DNA of 58,331 nucleotides from assembly GCA_036279355.1 (NCBI GenBank), contig DASUJH010000014.1, positions 1 through 58,331 of the forward strand, given 5' to 3'. Below are positions 34,501-41,660 of this stretch, piece by piece; position 1 is the first letter of the stretch, and every line of letters starts with the position of its first letter. This stretch comes from Gemmatimonadales bacterium. Its GTDB lineage: Bacteria > Gemmatimonadota > Gemmatimonadetes > Gemmatimonadales > GWC2-71-9. Position numbers and translations under genes: made by a program. Under the pieces are notes generated by a model. It was not told the DNA's origin and searched no databases. It saw only the letters and a program-made list of their open reading frames with translations.

Positions 34501-37392
34501 GCGCAGCCGTCGGGCTACCTGCAGGCGCTGCACGAGCGGATCATGGCCGCGCTGCTCGCCTCCGCCGACGCGGGCGCCGCCGACCTGCCCGGCGGTGTGT
34601 TCGTGCGCCGGCGCGATCGGCTCCGCCCCGACGAGCTGCTCATGCTGCGCGCGACCGCGCGGGTCCACCTGACCTGCGACGGCCGCGCGCTCGGCCGCGT
34701 CATGGACACCGTGCGCCCGGTCCCGGAGGCGCCGCCCGAGATCACGACGCCCGAGCCGCCGCCGCTCGCGCACCGCGCCGCTGGGCGAATCACGGCGGCC
34801 GCCACGCTCACCCTTCAGTGGGTCCGGGAGCACCTGGCCGAGCCGCCCACGGCGCCCGAACCGCTCCGGCCCGCGCGGCCGTCGGGCGCAGCGCTCACGC
34901 GCGATGGCGTGCCCAACGCGTCGCCCGGCGCGGCGCCGCTCCGGTTCGACAACGGGCTCGGCGGGCTCGCGGCCGACGGCGCCTACGAGATCCGCATCGA
35001 TGAAAACCGGGTGCCCCCCGCGCCCTGGGTCAACGTCGTCGCCAACCCGCACGGCGGGTTCATTGTCTCCGAGAGCGGTGCCGGCGCCACCTGGGCCGGC
35101 AACAGCTACTTCTACCGGCTGACCCCGTGGCACAACGATCCCGTGGCGGACCCGGTGAGCGACGCGATCTACCTGCGCGACGACGAAACCGGCGAGGTGT
35201 GGTGCCCGACGCCCGCGCCGATCCGCGACGGCGGCCGCTGCACCGTGCGCCACGGCGCGGGCACGTCGTCGTTCGAGCGCACCCAGTCGGACATCGCGAC
35301 GCATCTGACGCTCGGCATGGCTGACGACGCGGCGGTGAAGCTCGCGTTGCTGCGGCTCACCAACGACGGCTCCGTCACGCGCCACCTCACCGTCACCGCC
35401 TACGCCGAGTGGACGCTCGGCGTGCTGCGCGAGCACACCCAGCACCAGGTGCGCACGTTGTTCGACCCCGAATGCCGCGCCATGTTCGCGCGAAACACCT
35501 TCGCGCCCGAGTTCGCGGACTGGGCCGCGTTCTGCGCCCTGAGCGAGCCGGTCACGAGCCAGACTGCGAGCCGGCGCGAGTTCCTCGGGCGGAACGGCAC
35601 CGTGGCCGCGCCGGCGGGCCTGCGCCAGTCGCCGCTCGCCGGGGTCACCGGCGCGGGCATCGATCCGTGCGCCGCATTGCAGTGCGAGCTCACCCTCGCG
35701 CCCGGCGAGACCCGCGAAATCGCCGTGGCGCTCGGCGCCGCGCCCGGCGAGGCCCGCGCCCGCGAGGCCGCGGAGCGCTACGCGGACGTGGCGCGGGCGC
35801 GCGCCGCGGTGATGCGCTCCACCAAACAGTGGGCCGACCGGCTCTCGGTCGTGTCGGTGCGCACCCCCGAGCCGGCGTTCGACGCGATGCTCAACCAGTG
35901 GGCGCTCTACCAGGCGCTCGGCTGCCGCATGTGGGCCCGATCGGCGCTCTACCAGAGCAGCGGGGCGTACGGCTTCCGCGATCAACTGCAGGACGCGATG
36001 GCGTTCGTCTACGCCGAGCCCGCGCTCGCGCGCGAGCACATCCTCCGCTCGGCCGCGCGCCAGTTCGTGGAGGGCGACGTGCAGCATTGGTGGCACCCGC
36101 AGAGCGGGCGCGGGGTGCGCACCCGGTTCTCCGACGATCTCGTGTGGCTGCCGTACGTCGTCCGCCACTACGTGCGTGTCACGGGTGATGCATCGGTGCT
36201 CGACGAGGTCGTGCCGTTCCTTACCATGCGCCCGCTCGCGCCCCACGAGCAGGAGGCGTACGACCTGCCCGAGGTCGCCGCCGAGCGCGCCTCGGTGTAC
36301 GAGCACGGTGCGCGGGCGCTCCGGAAGGCGTGTACCGCGGGCGTGCGTGGGCTGCCGCTCATCGGGTGCGGCGACTGGAACGACGGGATGAACCGCGTGG
36401 GCGTCGAGGGGCGGGGCGAAAGCGTGTGGCTCGCGTGGTTCCTCGCGGCAACGCTCCGCGCCTTCGCCGACCTGGCCGACGCGCGGGCCGATGTCGTCAC
36501 CGCGGCCGACTTCCGGGCGCGCGCCCGCGCGTACGCCGAGGCAGCGGACCATCACGCGTGGGACGGCGAATGGTACCGCCGCGCCTACTTCGACGACGGC
36601 ACGCCGCTCGGCTCGGCGATGAACGCCGAGTGCCGCATCGACTCGATCGCGCAAAGCTGGAGCGTCATCTCGGGCGCCGGCGACGGCGAGCGGCAGGCGC
36701 GGGCCATGCGCTCGCTCGAGCGGCACCTGGTGCGCGAGGACGCGCGGCTCATCCAGCTCCTGGCCCCGCCCTTCGATGTCACACCACACGACCCCGGCTA
36801 CATCCGCGGCTACCTGCCCGGCGTGCGGGAGAACGGCGCGCAGTACACCCACGCGGCGCTCTGGGCGGTGCTGGCCACCGCGCTCCGCGGCGAAGGCGAC
36901 CGCGCGTTCGCGCTTTACCAGATGCTCAATCCGTTCACGCACGGTGCCACGGCCGCGGGCGTGGAGACCTATAAGGTCGAGCCGTACGTCGTGGCGGCGG
37001 ACGTGTACACGGCGGCGGGGCAGGTCGGCCGCGGCGGATGGACCTGGTACACCGGCTCGGCGAGCTGGATGTACCGGGTGGGGCTCGAGGCGATTCTGGG
37101 ATTCACCAAGCGCGGCGACCGGCTCGAGATCAGTCCCTGCGTGCCGGCCGAGTGGCGGGAGTACGCGATCGAGTACCGCTACGGGCGGAGCGTGTACGCG
37201 ATTACGGTATTTCCGGCCGGCGGCACGGCCGGCGACTGCGCCGGCCTCACGGTTGATGGCACGGTGGTGGCCGGCGCGACCATTCCACTGGTGGACGACG
37301 GCGCGCGGCACGAGGTCGTCGTGCGCACGACGGCCCGAGCGTCAGGTGGGGCGGAAGAGCTCGGAGAGCGACAGGGTGAACGGCTCGAGTGA
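28522..37392 (+). CDS. ndvB: Cyclic beta-1,2-glucan synthase (NdvB/Cgs type), 2956 codons
   Basis: This is one of the longest proteins in the family (Brucella Cgs has about 2870 residues). Domain order: an N-terminal helical part (1-430); membrane helices (about 435-490); a GT84 glycosyltransferase domain (about 510-860) with VVIPTLFGSVESVHEALGDL, ALLSDFTDA and ITLDADTVLPPD; more membrane helices (about 850-1050); a glycoamylase-like domain (about 1320-1600; FSFLFDRTRKLFAIGYDQGT, GVSESAYN); and two glycosyltransferase-36/GH94 parts (about 1630 onward). The last GH94 part has the catalytic Asp motif CGDWNDGMNRVG near residue 2616. It makes and closes cyclic beta-1,2-glucans from UDP-glucose at the inner membrane, and such glucans sit in the periplasm. 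The start GTG at 28522 is the best in frame; no ATG is available nearby. Residues 1258-1273 are a tandem repeat. Confidence 0.94.
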   Translation: MPFNFPTAAPLRHLARRLSRRADRRDDLVAGPLRGELLGAEHLAERGRAVARAQAVVPRGRRARRALLLERLTGTRRVLDDAYARLTAAAEHDADVGPAGEWLLDNAYVVQEHIREVHESLPRGYYRELPELASGPLAGYPRVYELAITLISHTEGRIDLENVSRIVAAFQQVTPLSIGELWAIPAMLRVGLLESVRRMALRTLHRLDDLERADRWAARFTAAAEEGAAPGNAHGAAAHGATLHEFLAHPPPLTPTFVARFLQQLRLARGDLPSLAWLEQWIGEEGLSAEDAAASAGQRTALTQVMVANSITSLRAVARMEWQTFVERQSVMEAALREDPAGVYGRMTFATRDRYRHAIERIAKRTGRSEDAVARSAVDLARAARDDAGTHDADPRRAHVGYYIVGEGRPALDRATRYRPPVKEAVHRWVLRHPNVVFVGGIVVSTIVALAIVLWPAWSAARAGWWAVLLFAFIPATEIAVSVVNQLITAFLPPSELPKLDLSEPGGLPPEYRTAVVIPTLFGSVESVHEALGDLEAQFLANRERHLHFALLSDFTDAPSEAVGGDAAIVDAAVAGVRALNARYAGGAAGTPADAEDAFYLFHRPRRWNPRQGVWMGWERKRGKLAEFNRFLRGGADGAFSAVVGDAARIRQVRYVITLDADTVLPPDTAPLLIGALAHPLNRAVYDPKRGRVVRGYGILQPRVGVTLPSAHRSYFAAIHSGHPGVDPYTTAVSNVYQDLYGEGSFTGKGIYDVDAFEQATHGRFPENTLLSHDLIEGSYARAGLATDITVYDDYPARYLTYARRKHRWIRGDWQLLPWLTPWVPGPTGRERNRLSLLSRWKILDNLRRSTVEIAQLAFLVAGWTILPGSPLHWTVLGLAAIAAPWIVALLLAGLRPPFDKSWRAYYAAVDRDVVTSAEQVGLAIAFLPHQAWNSADAILRTLWRLLVSRRRLLEWQAASQVERTASTSARGAWYAMAPAVALAAGILAGVAWRVLSHAGATASAAPAPWPLALATLPLVALWIASPAVAHALGAPAARRERRLPRARRAEALRYALLHWRFFDRFVNETTHWLAPDNFQEDPARAVALRTSPTNIGLQLLATVSAYDLGFLTVDAMVRRLELAFRSLERLRRFRGHLFNWYDLRDLSVLEPAYISTVDSGNLAGHLIALRQACLAIANESTLDARVWRALDAALALADERLAIVPGAPAVIAREELRAARTALALADAPAGALAGLAAPLERARAAMAGAARDAEPHAVPDAVPDAVPDAVPAAVTLEPELEWIEWSLCLVAEHTARLHAPPPPAVLAARLEALAERAYAWAMEMEFSFLFDRTRKLFAIGYDQGTHTLDDSYYDLLASEARLASFVAIGKNDVPVEHWFRLGRALTYAAGEPALVSWSGSMFEYLMPVLVMQSFPDTLLDQTYHGALRRQIAYGVARAAPWGVSESAYNLRDRHLTYQYRAFGVPDLALKRGLGRDLVVAPYASALALMVDPERALANLTALERRGALGRYGFRDAIDYTRPDPGERYAVVRTYMAHHIGMGFVALANALTADRWQRRFHADPLVRSVDLLLQERIPRRLVPQEPQAVRPDEALPDPDLERPAVRELDTADTATPHVALLGRLPYTIMVTNGGGGYSRYGELAVTRWRADGTRDHTGQFCYVKDVTRGRVWSAAHQPVAAPADWYRAQLASDRITFHRADGPIETRTEIAVVPEDAAEVRRVTVTNNGGEPCDVELTSYGEIVMAPPDADRVHPAFANLFVETEWHEWCTALTATRRPRAAADAPLWCVHVVAAGPERTGPVSCETDRARFVGRGRSTRDPVALEADGPLSGSTGAVLDPIVSLRARVRLRPGQSAAVAFTTLVATTRERAFELADRYREPHAAQRALDLAWTSTQMELRELGVAPAEAAVFQDLAGSLFFGSPALRAPADELARNDGSQPLLWAQGISGDWPILLATIDSPDGLPTLRQLFAAHHYWRRHGMMVDLVVLDAQPSGYLQALHERIMAALLASADAGAADLPGGVFVRRRDRLRPDELLMLRATARVHLTCDGRALGRVMDTVRPVPEAPPEITTPEPPPLAHRAAGRITAAATLTLQWVREHLAEPPTAPEPLRPARPSGAALTRDGVPNASPGAAPLRFDNGLGGLAADGAYEIRIDENRVPPAPWVNVVANPHGGFIVSESGAGATWAGNSYFYRLTPWHNDPVADPVSDAIYLRDDETGEVWCPTPAPIRDGGRCTVRHGAGTSSFERTQSDIATHLTLGMADDAAVKLALLRLTNDGSVTRHLTVTAYAEWTLGVLREHTQHQVRTLFDPECRAMFARNTFAPEFADWAAFCALSEPVTSQTASRREFLGRNGTVAAPAGLRQSPLAGVTGAGIDPCAALQCELTLAPGETREIAVALGAAPGEARAREAAERYADVARARAAVMRSTKQWADRLSVVSVRTPEPAFDAMLNQWALYQALGCRMWARSALYQSSGAYGFRDQLQDAMAFVYAEPALAREHILRSAARQFVEGDVQHWWHPQSGRGVRTRFSDDLVWLPYVVRHYVRVTGDASVLDEVVPFLTMRPLAPHEQEAYDLPEVAAERASVYEHGARALRKACTAGVRGLPLIGCGDWNDGMNRVGVEGRGESVWLAWFLAATLRAFADLADARADVVTAADFRARARAYAEAADHHAWDGEWYRRAYFDDGTPLGSAMNAECRIDSIAQSWSVISGAGDGERQARAMRSLERHLVREDARLIQLLAPPFDVTPHDPGYIRGYLPGVRENGAQYTHAALWAVLATALRGEGDRAFALYQMLNPFTHGATAAGVETYKVEPYVVAADVYTAAGQVGRGGWTWYTGSASWMYRVGLEAILGFTKRGDRLEISPCVPAEWREYAIEYRYGRSVYAITVFPAGGTAGDCAGLTVDGTVVAGATIPLVDDGARHEVVVRTTARASGGAEELGERQGERLE
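32293..32340 (+). repeat. 12-base tandem repeat, four copies, in the glucan synthase gene
   Basis: The unit GACGCGGTGCCG (the first copy begins CAC) is repeated four times and encodes HAVP then DAVP three times. It lies in an Ala-rich linker just before the glycoamylase-like domain. The length is a multiple of three, so slippage would only change linker length. Confidence 0.92.
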
Positions 37393-37621
37393 GCCGGCCG
37401 GCAGCCACGAGCCGATGCTCGGGGTCCGGCAGCGGATCGGTCAGCTTGATGCCGCACATGCCCAGGCGCGGCGCGCCGATCGACACGAGCAGCGCTTCGA
37501 TCGTTCCGCGGCCGCGGCCGCGGGCGAGGTCGTCGAGCCCGGCATGAATGAGCTCGGCCCCCGGCAGCGCGGCTCCCGGCGGTCCCGCTCCCGGCGGTCC
37601 CGCGTCCACCTCCTCAGCCAC
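37342..37621 (-). pseudogene. Small gene coupled to the aminotransferase, apparently frameshifted, overlapping the glucan synthase 3' end
   Basis: GTG at 37621 overlaps the aminotransferase stop (GTGGCTGA). The reading runs through a Gly/Pro linker, then GAELIHAGLDDLARGRGRGT, IEALLVSIGAPRLGMCGIKL and DPLPDPEHRL. At about 37414 an extra base seems to shift the frame; in the next frame the sequence continues WLPAGSLEPFTLSLSELFRP T and stops at 37342. Both halves look like protein and their join reads smoothly, so either a one-base insertion has broken a roughly 90-residue gene or the assembly has an error. The last 51 bases lie inside the convergent glucan synthase gene. I do not recognise the family with certainty. 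Confidence 0.45.
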
Positions 37622-38891
37622 GCCGCACCACCTCGCGCACGCGCCGCACCCCTTCCACCACCTGCGCCTCCTCCGCCCCGAACGAGAAGCGAACATAGCG
37701 CTTGAACCGCGACGGGCGCCCGCTCCGCCGCTTGCCCGGATTTACGTCGAAGAATTCGCCCGGCACGCAGATAACCCCGCGCTCAAGCAGCGCGCGAAAG
37801 AGCGACATTCCGTCATCAAGGCCCGCCGGGAGCCCCGACACGTCGGCCCAGCAGTAGAACGTCCCCTCGGGCTCGAGATCGAACCGCATGCCCGCATCGC
37901 GAAGCCCGTCGAGCAGAAGCTGCCGCTTGCGGCTGAACGCGCGCCGGATCGCGCCTGTCTCCGCGCACGCGATGTCGGGCGACAGGAGCGGCACCGCCGA
38001 GCGCTGGAGCGGCTTGCTGCCGCCGCCATCGAGAAAGGAGCCGCTGCTCGATACCGCATCGATCACCGCCTCCGGCCCCACGATCCAGGTGCACCGCCAT
38101 CCGGGGTAGCGCCAGTTCTTGGTGAATCCGTCGAACAGCACCACCGGATCGGCGTCGACGTCCTCCACATACCGCGCGGCCGACACCATCTCGGCGCCAT
38201 CCTCGGAAGACCAGATGTAGTGCGAGTAGAACTCGTCGATCAGGAGCGAGCATTGCAGCTCGCGCGACGCCGCGACCCACGCCTCGAGCTCCGGTCCCTG
38301 GATCACCTTGCCGGTCGGGTTGCACGGGTTCGACAGCAGCACGGCCGAGAGTCCGCGCCCCGTGATCTCGCGGCGCAGCTCGTCCACGCCGAAACGATAG
38401 CCCGTCGCGCCGTCGAGCAGGATCGGGATTGCGGTGAAGAGCTTGAAGATGTCGAGCAGCTCCTCGTACGCGGTGTAGTCCGGCAGGAAGTGGCCGAGGT
38501 TGATGTGGCCGAGCGCCGCGACGGCGCGGGTGAGCGAGGCGCGGCCGCCGCCCGAGATGCAGACGTTGCGCTCGGTGTAGAGCGACGCGCGCCCCTGCCG
38601 GTAAAGCCGGTTGTAGAGATCGGCCACGGCACGCCGGAGCTCGGGAATCCCCGCCACCGGCGCGTACTCCTGGTCATCCGGAGCGATCGCGACCTGCTCC
38701 ACGCGGGGCGGCGCGCCGGGGAGCGGCCCCGTCTCCGGCTGTCCCTGTCCCAGGTTGCACCAGTCGGGATGCCCGTAGCGGTACCCGTGGCGCGCCGCTT
38801 CGGCCATCACGTAGATGACGCCGGTGAACGGCACCGCGCGGAAGCCGGGAATCCGGTGGCTCGTCGGGCTTCGTGGGGTCGGGGAGGTCAT
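37614..38891 (-). CDS. Pyridoxal-phosphate aminotransferase, class I/II
   Basis: The protein is 425 residues. Visible motifs are NLGQGQPETGPLPG, EYAPVAGIPELRRAVADLYN, LSNPCNPTGKVI (PLP-binding Asn), IDEFYSHYIW (Asp) and the Schiff-base lysine in FDGFTKNWRYPGWRCTWIVG, with the substrate-carboxylate Arg near RYVRFSFG. The substrate is unclear; relatives are annotated as aspartate/tyrosine/aromatic aminotransferases. ATG at 38891 has no ribosome site but a TATGTT box ends six bases before it, which suggests a leaderless transcript. The small frameshifted gene downstream is coupled to it by overlap. Confidence 0.9.
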   Translation of the reverse strand: MTSPTPRSPTSHRIPGFRAVPFTGVIYVMAEAARHGYRYGHPDWCNLGQGQPETGPLPGAPPRVEQVAIAPDDQEYAPVAGIPELRRAVADLYNRLYRQGRASLYTERNVCISGGGRASLTRAVAALGHINLGHFLPDYTAYEELLDIFKLFTAIPILLDGATGYRFGVDELRREITGRGLSAVLLSNPCNPTGKVIQGPELEAWVAASRELQCSLLIDEFYSHYIWSSEDGAEMVSAARYVEDVDADPVVLFDGFTKNWRYPGWRCTWIVGPEAVIDAVSSSGSFLDGGGSKPLQRSAVPLLSPDIACAETGAIRRAFSRKRQLLLDGLRDAGMRFDLEPEGTFYCWADVSGLPAGLDDGMSLFRALLERGVICVPGEFFDVNPGKRRSGRPSRFKRYVRFSFGAEEAQVVEGVRRVREVVRRG

Positions 38892-38897
38892 GCGGCA

Positions 38898-38903
38898 AAC
38901 ATA
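38898..38903 (-). promoter_or_regulatory. -10-like box TATGTT for a leaderless aminotransferase transcript
   Basis: On the minus strand TATGTTTGCCGCATG places the box six bases before the start codon. That spacing would put transcription start at or next to the ATG. No clear -35 hexamer was found in the GC-rich sequence upstream. Confidence 0.45.
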
Positions 38904-38997
38904 ACGCGCCGCGGAGGGTGTCGGGGGTCACACGCGCAAACGCCGTCGAAATGAATATTCGAAGTGGCGGACGGGTTGCGGGCGATGGGAGGGCGGC

Positions 38998-39606
38998 ATG
39001 ACGGTGCAGGGCGAGGCGGCCGAAGCGATCCCCGGCAGCGAGCAACGTTGGACGTTCGATGGGCGGGCCGCCGTCTGGGGCGGCATCGTGGGCGGCGTCG
39101 TCTACGTCGTGCTCCAGATCATTCTCACCGCCGCGGCCATGGGCGGCGGAGCCGCGAGTCCGCTGCGCCGGATGGCGGGCATCATCTCGGGTCGCGGCGT
39201 GTTCACGGGCCCGGTCCCGGTGGGCGCGGGCGTCATCATCACCGGATTCATCGTCCACTTCGTGCTCGCCATCATTTACGGGCTCATCCTCGGCCTCATC
39301 ATCGCGCGGATGCGCCGCGGGTGGGCACTCCTCGCGGGGCTCATCTTCGGGCTCGCGCTCTACTTCATCAACTTCTATTTCTTCACGGCCGTGTTCCCCT
39401 GGTTTGCCAACGCCCGCACCTGGGTGACGGTCGTGAGCCATCTCGCCTACGGTCTCGTGGCGGCGTGGGTGTACGTGGCGCTCAGGCGTCCGTCGTTCGC
39501 GCGAATGCGGTATCCCACGCTCAACCTCCGGCGGGCCATCTGGGACGGCACCGAGCGGCGGCACACCATCGGCGTCTGGGAAGGGCCTGAGCGGCGGCGG
39601 ACGTAG
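38998..39606 (+). CDS. Four-helix membrane protein, function unknown
   Basis: The protein is 202 residues. Four hydrophobic segments are clear: AVWGGIVGGVVYVVLQIILT, VGAGVIITGFIVHFVLAIIY with GLILGLIIA, WALLAGLIFGLALYFINFYF and VVSHLAYGLVAAWVYVALRR. The C-terminal tail is cytoplasmic in style, with a repeated D/EGxERR pattern (WDGTERRHTIGVWEGPERRR). Similar tails occur in several membrane proteins of this phylum as far as I recall. It is flanked by divergently read genes and appears to be a single-gene unit. No function can be proposed. Confidence 0.8.
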   Translation: MTVQGEAAEAIPGSEQRWTFDGRAAVWGGIVGGVVYVVLQIILTAAAMGGGAASPLRRMAGIISGRGVFTGPVPVGAGVIITGFIVHFVLAIIYGLILGLIIARMRRGWALLAGLIFGLALYFINFYFFTAVFPWFANARTWVTVVSHLAYGLVAAWVYVALRRPSFARMRYPTLNLRRAIWDGTERRHTIGVWEGPERRRT

Positions 39607-39631
39607 AGGCGAACGGTCGCCGGGCCGCGGC

Positions 39632-39637
39632 TATATT
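39632..39637 (+). promoter_or_regulatory. -10-like box TATATT upstream of the ETF:quinone oxidoreductase gene
   Basis: GCTATATTGCC stands out from the GC-rich gap 39607-39685, 48 bases ahead of the GTG start. A GAGGAG ribosome site follows at 39671-39676. No matching -35 was seen. Confidence 0.35.
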
Positions 39638-39685
39638 GCCCGCGGTCCGCCGCACCGTTCCCCACCATCCGAGGAGCCGCCGCTC

Positions 39686-41311
39686 GTGCCGCCCATTCTC
39701 CCCGTCCGACACCAGCGCGACCTCCCCCTCGACCGCATCATCCGCCGCGAGCCGCCGGGCGCCGAGGCGATCGAGATGGACGTGCTCGTCGTGGGCGCGG
39801 GGCCCGCCGGCCTCGCCTGCGCCATCGAGCTCGCGCGCCGCCGGCCGGAGGCGCAGATCGGCGTGCTGGAGAAGGCGGGGAGTCTGGGCGAGCACAGCCT
39901 GTCGGGTGCAGTGGTGAACCCGCGCGCACTCCGCGAGCTCTTTCCGGACGTCGACGTGAGCGAGCTGCCGTTCCGCCAGCCGGTGAGCGGCGAGGCTGTG
40001 TACGTCCTCACGAAAACCCGCGCGCAGCGGATCCCCACGCCGCCCACGATGCACAACGCCGGCTTCTACACCGCGTCGATCTGCGAGATCGTCCGTTGGC
40101 TCGGCGAGCGCGCGGAAAGCGCGGGCGTGAATCTGTTCCCGGGCTTTCCGGTCGAATCGTTCCTGGTCGAGGGCGACAGGGTCCGGGGCGTGCGCACCGC
40201 GCCCTCGGGCCTCACGCGCGACGGCGAGCCCGGTCCCAATTACCAGGAGCCCACCGACCTCACCGCCAAGGTCACCGTCATCGCCGAAGGCACCCGCGGC
40301 ATGCTGGCGCAGGCATGGCGCTCGTGGCAGAAGGTGGGCTCGTCCAATCCGCAGATCTTTGCCCTCGGCGTGAAGGAGGTGTGGGAGGTTCGGCGCCCGC
40401 TCGACCAGATCGTCCACACCCTGGGCTGGCCGCTCCCGCGCGACGCCTTCGGCGGGAGCTTCATGTATCCGCTCGGGCCCACGCAGGTGGCGCTCGGCCT
40501 CGTTGTCGGCCTCGACTATCACAATGCGCGGCTCGACGTGTTCGAGCTGATGCAGCGGATGAAGCTGCACCCGCTGTTTCGCCGGCAGCTCGAGGGCGGC
40601 CAGATGCTCGAGTGGGGCGCGAAGACGATTCCCGAGGGCGGCTACTTCGCGCTGCCCGAGCGCAACCACGGCGACGGCATCCTGCTGATCGGCGACGCCG
40701 CGGGCCTGGTGGACGTGCCCTCGCTCAAGGGGATTCACTACGCGATGCAATCCGGGATCTTCGCCGCACGCGCGGCGGCCGGGGCGCTCGAGCGCGGCGC
40801 GCACGACGCGGCGGCGCTCGCGGGCTACGACGCGGCGCTCCGCGGGAGCTACGTGGTCTCCGACCTGCACCGCACGCGCAACATGCGACTCGCGTTCAAG
40901 GACGGCTTCTTCGTGGGCGGCGCCAAGGCGGTGCTGATGACGGCGACGGGCGGCCGCTTTCCGGGCGCGCCCATCGCCATGGCCGCCGACGCGAGCACGC
41001 CGCGCGCCGTGGAGCCGGTCGAGCCCTTCACGCCCGACGGCGCGCTGACGTTCAGCAAGGTGGATGCGGTCTTCAAGTCGGGCAACGCGACGCGCGATAC
41101 GATCCCGAGTCATCTGCTCGTGGGTCCCGATGTGACGCCCGCGGTGGCCGAGTTCTACTCGCATGTCTGTCCGGCGGCGGTGTACGAGCGCGTTGGCGAC
41201 GAGCTCCGGGTCAACGCGCCGAACTGCGTCGATTGCAAGGCGACCGACGTGCTGGGGCCGAGGTGGACGCCGCGGGAGGGGGGGAGCGGGCCGAAGTATC
41301 GGATGATGTGA
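39686..41311 (+). CDS. Electron-transfer flavoprotein:quinone oxidoreductase-like protein lacking one Fe-S ligand
   Basis: The protein has 541 residues from GTG at 39686, with GAGGAG upstream. The FAD motif GAGPAGLACAIELARRRPEA is near residue 36. AGSLGEHSLSGAVVNPRALR and GDAAGLVDVPSLKGIHYAMQ are typical of ETF-QO, which moves electrons from electron-transfer flavoprotein to quinone at the membrane. The C-terminal [4Fe-4S] domain usually has four cysteines, in CPAxVYE and NCxxCKTCD. Here they are C495, C514, C517 and then T520 in NCVDCKATD, so the fourth ligand is missing. The cluster may be [3Fe-4S], have another ligand, or be absent. No etfA/etfB genes are nearby. Confidence 0.9.
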   Translation: MPPILPVRHQRDLPLDRIIRREPPGAEAIEMDVLVVGAGPAGLACAIELARRRPEAQIGVLEKAGSLGEHSLSGAVVNPRALRELFPDVDVSELPFRQPVSGEAVYVLTKTRAQRIPTPPTMHNAGFYTASICEIVRWLGERAESAGVNLFPGFPVESFLVEGDRVRGVRTAPSGLTRDGEPGPNYQEPTDLTAKVTVIAEGTRGMLAQAWRSWQKVGSSNPQIFALGVKEVWEVRRPLDQIVHTLGWPLPRDAFGGSFMYPLGPTQVALGLVVGLDYHNARLDVFELMQRMKLHPLFRRQLEGGQMLEWGAKTIPEGGYFALPERNHGDGILLIGDAAGLVDVPSLKGIHYAMQSGIFAARAAAGALERGAHDAAALAGYDAALRGSYVVSDLHRTRNMRLAFKDGFFVGGAKAVLMTATGGRFPGAPIAMAADASTPRAVEPVEPFTPDGALTFSKVDAVFKSGNATRDTIPSHLLVGPDVTPAVAEFYSHVCPAAVYERVGDELRVNAPNCVDCKATDVLGPRWTPREGGSGPKYRMM

Positions 41312-41386
41312 GGGCGCTTGGCTGGCACCGCATTTGCGCCTGGACCGCTTGTGTCCCCATCGGAAAACTGACAATCTGCCGGCGCG

Positions 41387-41406
41387 CCTCCGCGCCGCGC
41401 CGGAGG
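41387..41406 (+). promoter_or_regulatory. Hairpin that covers the ribosome site of the small membrane protein gene
   Basis: CCTCCG (41387-41392) can pair with CGGAGG (41401-41406) across an eight-base GC loop. GGAGG at 41402-41406 is the ribosome site for the ATG at 41417. Formation of the hairpin would hide it. The rest of the gap 41312-41386 is less GC-rich but shows no clear promoter. Confidence 0.35.
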
Positions 41407-41416
41407 TCCCTGCTCG

Positions 41417-41659
41417 ATGCCATCCGCTCCCCGCGCCGAGTCGCCCGGCTCCAAGCTGCTGACCTGTCTGGGCTTGGTCGGCGTCGTGGCGCTGCTGTTG
41501 CCGCGCTCGCTCCACGCCTACGTTGATCCATCGGTCGGCAGCATCGTGTTCCAGGTCGCCGCGGCCGGCTTCCTGGCGGGGCTCCTCACCGCCAAGCGGT
41601 GGTGGAGGCGCGCCACATCCCTAGTGCACGGACTCGTCGCGCGCATCGCGGGCCGGTAA
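41417..41659 (+). CDS. Small membrane protein (80 aa) at the head of an envelope-type gene set
   Basis: It has two helices: LLTCLGLVGVVALLLPRSLH, followed by the segment AYVDPSVGSIVFQVAAAGFL, then AGLLTAKRWWRR and a short basic tail. The AYxDPxxGSxxxQ segment and following helix are a recurrent small protein found in polysaccharide and cell-envelope gene clusters. It precedes the methyltransferase gene by one base, so the three genes 41417-44611 are probably one operon. Ribosome site GGAGG lies ten bases before the ATG. Confidence 0.8.
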   Translation: MPSAPRAESPGSKLLTCLGLVGVVALLLPRSLHAYVDPSVGSIVFQVAAAGFLAGLLTAKRWWRRATSLVHGLVARIAGR

Positions 41660-41660
41660 C

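Noticed and set aside
31225-37311. Very long open frame (about 2000 codons) on the minus strand inside the glucan synthase gene
   Set aside because: It is antisense to a well-supported gene and its translation is Arg/Ala/Gly/His-rich without motifs; high GC keeps the opposite frame free of stops.
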